Assembly (NCBI GenBank): GCA_030044345.1
Contig: JASHVY010000080.1
Location: 1 to 7,935 of the forward strand
Direction: 5' to 3'
DNA: 7,935 nucleotides
Source of the DNA: Acetobacteraceae bacterium
Lineage (GTDB): Bacteria > Pseudomonadota > Alphaproteobacteria > Acetobacterales > Acetobacteraceae
Part shown: positions 6,434 through 7,935 of the stretch, piece after piece
How positions within the stretch are numbered: position 1 is the first letter of the stretch
Layout: every line of letters starts with the position of its first letter
Notes under the pieces: model-generated
The model's input: only the letters and a program-made list of their open reading frames with translations
The model's database searches: none
What the model was told of the DNA's origin: nothing
Program-made: the position numbers and the translations under genes

Positions 6434-6646
6434 AGCTCGGCGCTCGATATCGCCGGGCAGGACAAGGCCAACCCGGTTTCGCTCATTCTTTCGTCGGTGA
6501 TGCTGCTGGATTGGCTGGCGTGGCGGCATGAGGCGGAGAATTTCGCCAGGGCGGCCGCGGTGATCAAGCGCGGGGTGGACGGAATGCTGGCGCGGCCCGA
6601 GACAAGGATGCGCGATCTCGGCTGCAAGCTCGGGACCAAGATATTC
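6434..6646 (+). pseudogene. Isocitrate/isopropylmalate dehydrogenase family, C-terminal fragment
   Basis: The frame reads SALDIAGQDKANPVSLILSS, then MLLDWLAWRHEAENFARAA, then MLARPETRMRDLGCKLGT. This is the end of the beta-decarboxylating dehydrogenase fold (HGSA-x-DIAG-x2-x-ANP followed by the C-terminal helices and TRD-x-G). Members oxidise isocitrate, 3-isopropylmalate or tartrate-like substrates with NAD(P). Only about 71 of some 350 residues remain; the cofactor-binding and most substrate-binding parts are missing. Upstream (6229 to 6433) and downstream the frame stays open but no longer resembles the family. Which paralogue it came from cannot be told. Confidence 0.7.
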
Positions 6647-6870
6647 ATCAATCACAACCACCCGCCGCCGGCAGTTGCGGATAAGTTGCAGGGCCTGATC
6701 GCGGCCGGATGCGAAATCTACCGAGACGCCCCCCGGCCTACAAACGCATCGAATCTGAACGTAAAGATTGCGGCCGTCGGCAAAACTTGGACAATCCGCG
6801 ACGCGATGACCGCCTCGGCTCCCGCGATCAGCCGCAAAATGCGCATATGGTGCCGCCTCAGCGATCCGGA
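6647..6870 (+). other. Open frame after the dehydrogenase fragment, unassigned
   Basis: The plus-strand frame stays open past the dehydrogenase homology, and a segment such as VADKLQGLIAAGCEIYRD followed by SNLNVKIAAVGKTW reads like real protein. I cannot name a family; a faint likeness to phospholipase D-like nucleases is not strong enough to claim. It has no start codon of its own with a ribosome-binding site and runs into the antisense of the membrane-protein gene. Most likely another gene fragment. Confidence 0.3.
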
Positions 6871-7338
6871 TCACCTTTGGGCATCGGTCCGCCCGGCAAC
6901 TTTCGCCGCGTCGCCTTTCGCCGAGCCCTGCCTCCGCGCCTTCCAAACGATGAGCGGCGAGACAAGGATCGAGGTCGCGATCATGACGATGACGACATCG
7001 ACAGCGGCATAGATCACCGCCGTCAAGATGGAGGGTGGGGTCGTGGTCTCGTTGGAGCGGACGTAGCTCCACAGCGCGCCATGGAAGTCGTAACGAATGA
7101 AAAACCCACTGCCGAAAATCTCACCCAGGATGCCGGAGGCCACCAGCGTCGCCACGGTCCCGGCGGCGACGCCTTTCTCCGGCCACTCCGACCAGGCCGA
7201 GAACCACAAATCCATCAGCGTCGTACCGATAAGCGCTGACAAGATCAGGCCGATCAGCCAGGGCGCCGAAGTTCCGATCTGGCTGATCGAAACAAAGGCG
7301 GCAAAGACCGCCGATGCGATGAAGCCGCTTTTGTACAT
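6871..7338 (-). CDS. Small membrane protein, four predicted TM segments
   Basis: A 155-residue hydrophobic protein with likely membrane helices at about 6 to 22, 26 to 46, 56 to 82 and 103 to 132, and a basic hydrophilic tail (134 to 155, KARRQGSAKGDAAKVAGR) probably in the cytoplasm. The ATG at 7338 is preceded by GGGGAGA about 6 to 7 nt upstream, which decides the start against longer forms up to 7548 whose extra residues are arginine-rich and not membrane-like. The Gly-rich segment ILGEIFGSGFFIRYDFHGALW (70 to 90) between helices 3 and 4 is the most distinctive part. I do not recognise the family. It is the only apparently intact gene right of the IS remnants, has its own candidate promoter and appears monocistronic. 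Confidence 0.75.
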   Translation of the reverse strand: MYKSGFIASAVFAAFVSISQIGTSAPWLIGLILSALIGTTLMDLWFSAWSEWPEKGVAAGTVATLVASGILGEIFGSGFFIRYDFHGALWSYVRSNETTTPPSILTAVIYAAVDVVIVMIATSILVSPLIVWKARRQGSAKGDAAKVAGRTDAQR

Positions 7339-7375
7339 GTGAGTTCTCCCCTTGCGAACTCGATCCGACGTTGCA

Positions 7376-7404
7376 ATTATGCCGCATCGTAGGGGGCAGG
7401 GAAA
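7376..7404 (-). promoter_or_regulatory. Candidate promoter of the membrane-protein gene
   Basis: On the minus strand TTTCCC (7404 to 7399), a 17-base spacer and CATAAT (7381 to 7376) lie 38 bases before the ATG at 7338. The -10 is one base off consensus and the spacing is ideal, but the -35 is weak. Confidence 0.35.
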
Positions 7405-7550
7405 TAGCGTGGAGGACGGCGTTACCGGCCCGGCGCGCGCTACGGGTTCAAGCGCGATCTGGTGCAGGAGACTGTCTATGAGAGCTCTGCGCAAGAGCAG
7501 GTGCCATGTGTCGCGCCTCTCGAGGCCTGCGCGACGGCGGGCGCGCATGA

Positions 7551-7569
7551 GCTCGACAAATTGTCGAGC
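7551..7569. repeat. Perfect 19-bp palindrome GCTCGACAA-A-TTGTCGAGC
   Basis: Nine-base arms match perfectly around a single central A. The length and odd centre are typical of binding sites for homodimeric repressors, and no T-run follows, so it is not a standard terminator. It lies 213 bases before the membrane-protein ATG, on the far side of its candidate promoter, and 110 bases before the small plus-strand frame at 7679. Confidence 0.55.
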
Positions 7570-7678
7570 GTCTCCTCTAATTCGATCCGCCCATGAATGG
7601 TCTGGTTATGCTCTGTTGCTGCACCGCGATCTGTTGCTAGAAAGCGTATGTATCATGCGCCTTCAAAGTGAAGCATAG

Positions 7679-7843
7679 GTGAAAGTGGATAAGAAGACTT
7701 TTAACGTCGGCCGTGTAAAAGCCGCAATTGCAGCCGTCGATACGAAGCCCGCGGAGCTATTCGAACTGTGTTGCTATGGAGCTATAGATTGTGGGACCCA
7801 TCCGAATCCCCTTGGAACATTCAGTGCAATGAAGATGGAGTAA
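7679..7843 (+). CDS. Doubtful small ORF, 54 residues
   Basis: Opens with GTG at 7679, right after an in-frame TAG, and ends at TAA 7841 to 7843. The product begins VKVDKKTFNVGRVKAAIAAV and later reads ELFELCCYGAIDCGTHPN. Its composition is balanced rather than Arg-rich, which favours coding. However, there is no ATG near the start and no good ribosome-binding site; AGGTGA overlaps the GTG. No family recognised. It could be a small gene or a fragment. Confidence 0.25.
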   Translation: MKVDKKTFNVGRVKAAIAAVDTKPAELFELCCYGAIDCGTHPNPLGTFSAMKME

Positions 7844-7871
7844 GTCCTTGGAGGGGCTGCAATTGGTGAGC

Positions 7872-7891
7872 ACTTGGTAAAGACGCCAAGT
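7872..7891. repeat. Short inverted repeat ACTTGG-N8-CCAAGT
   Basis: Perfect 6-base arms around an 8-base centre, directly downstream of the stop of the minus-strand frame at the right edge. It has no T-run. It may belong to the end of an element lying beyond the window. Confidence 0.25.
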
Positions 7892-7935
7892 CAGGCGGCG
7901 CGCTTCAGTTCGGCTGGCTTCCGATGCCTGGGCAG
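7891..7935 (-). CDS. Possible C-terminal end of a gene running off the window
   Basis: The minus strand reads LPRHRKPAELKRAA then TGA at 7893 to 7891. A basic, Ala-ending tail is common in transposases, and the surrounding IS debris fits that, but 14 residues cannot identify a family. Confidence 0.25.
   Translation of the reverse strand: MPRHRKPAELKRAA

Larger units (their letters stand above)
7339..7678. other. Region without a convincing gene
   Basis: Apart from the candidate promoter near 7376 and the palindrome at 7551 to 7569, I see no recognisable gene. A plus-strand frame of 108 codons (7352 to 7678) is rich in Arg and Ser, lacks a ribosome-binding site and reads like a chance open frame in GC-rich DNA. 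Confidence 0.5.

Noticed and set aside
6353..7072. Minus-strand frame of 239 codons over the dehydrogenase fragment
   Set aside because: Its composition is Arg/His/Pro-rich, no family is visible, and it overlaps better supported coding fragments and the membrane-protein gene in another frame.
1..7935. CRISPR arrays, tRNA or rRNA genes
   Set aside because: I found no spaced direct repeats of CRISPR type and no cloverleaf or rRNA-like stretch on either strand by eye.

Overview
This window looks like an accessory stretch of a GC-rich proteobacterial replicon, plausibly an alphaproteobacterium. That guess rests on base composition, the IS66- and IS1182-like transposase remnants, and an integrase fragment of a type I associate with alphaproteobacterial plasmids and islands. 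No gene here fixes the taxonomy.

The left two thirds (173 to 4962, all minus strand) hold one tight operon. In transcription order it has a possible 15-codon leader reading frame, a dynamin-like GTPase with two Cys-x2-Cys...Cys-x2-His repeats in its C-terminal half, and two adjacent, diverged MutS-like ATPases of about 510 residues each. The genes are joined by a TGATG overlap, a 1-nt gap and an ATGA overlap, so they are probably co-translated. Both MutS-like proteins keep the MutS lever/core and domain V ATPase but lack a recognisable mismatch-reading domain I, and both carry Asn-Glu where MutS has Asp-Glu in Walker B. Only the downstream one keeps the MutS/ABC switch histidine. I know of no named system with this gene set. 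A GTPase plus a heterodimeric clamp-like ATPase suggests a stress, DNA-handling or defence module, but the sequence does not show the function. Upstream of the GTPase an inverted repeat would sequester the ribosome-binding site of the leader frame in the transcript.

From 5216 to about 6650 lies a patchwork of broken genes: the 3' end of an IS66 element (minus strand), butted at about 5500 against the 3' two thirds of an IS1182-like transposase (plus strand), then about 100 bases of a tyrosine recombinase N-terminus, then the C-terminal 70 residues of an isocitrate/isopropylmalate dehydrogenase family enzyme. None is intact.

The right end holds one apparently intact gene, a 155-residue protein with four predicted membrane segments (6871 to 7338, minus), with a plausible promoter. 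After it come a stretch with no convincing gene but a perfect 19-bp palindrome, a doubtful small reading frame, and the last codons of a minus-strand reading frame that runs off the right edge.
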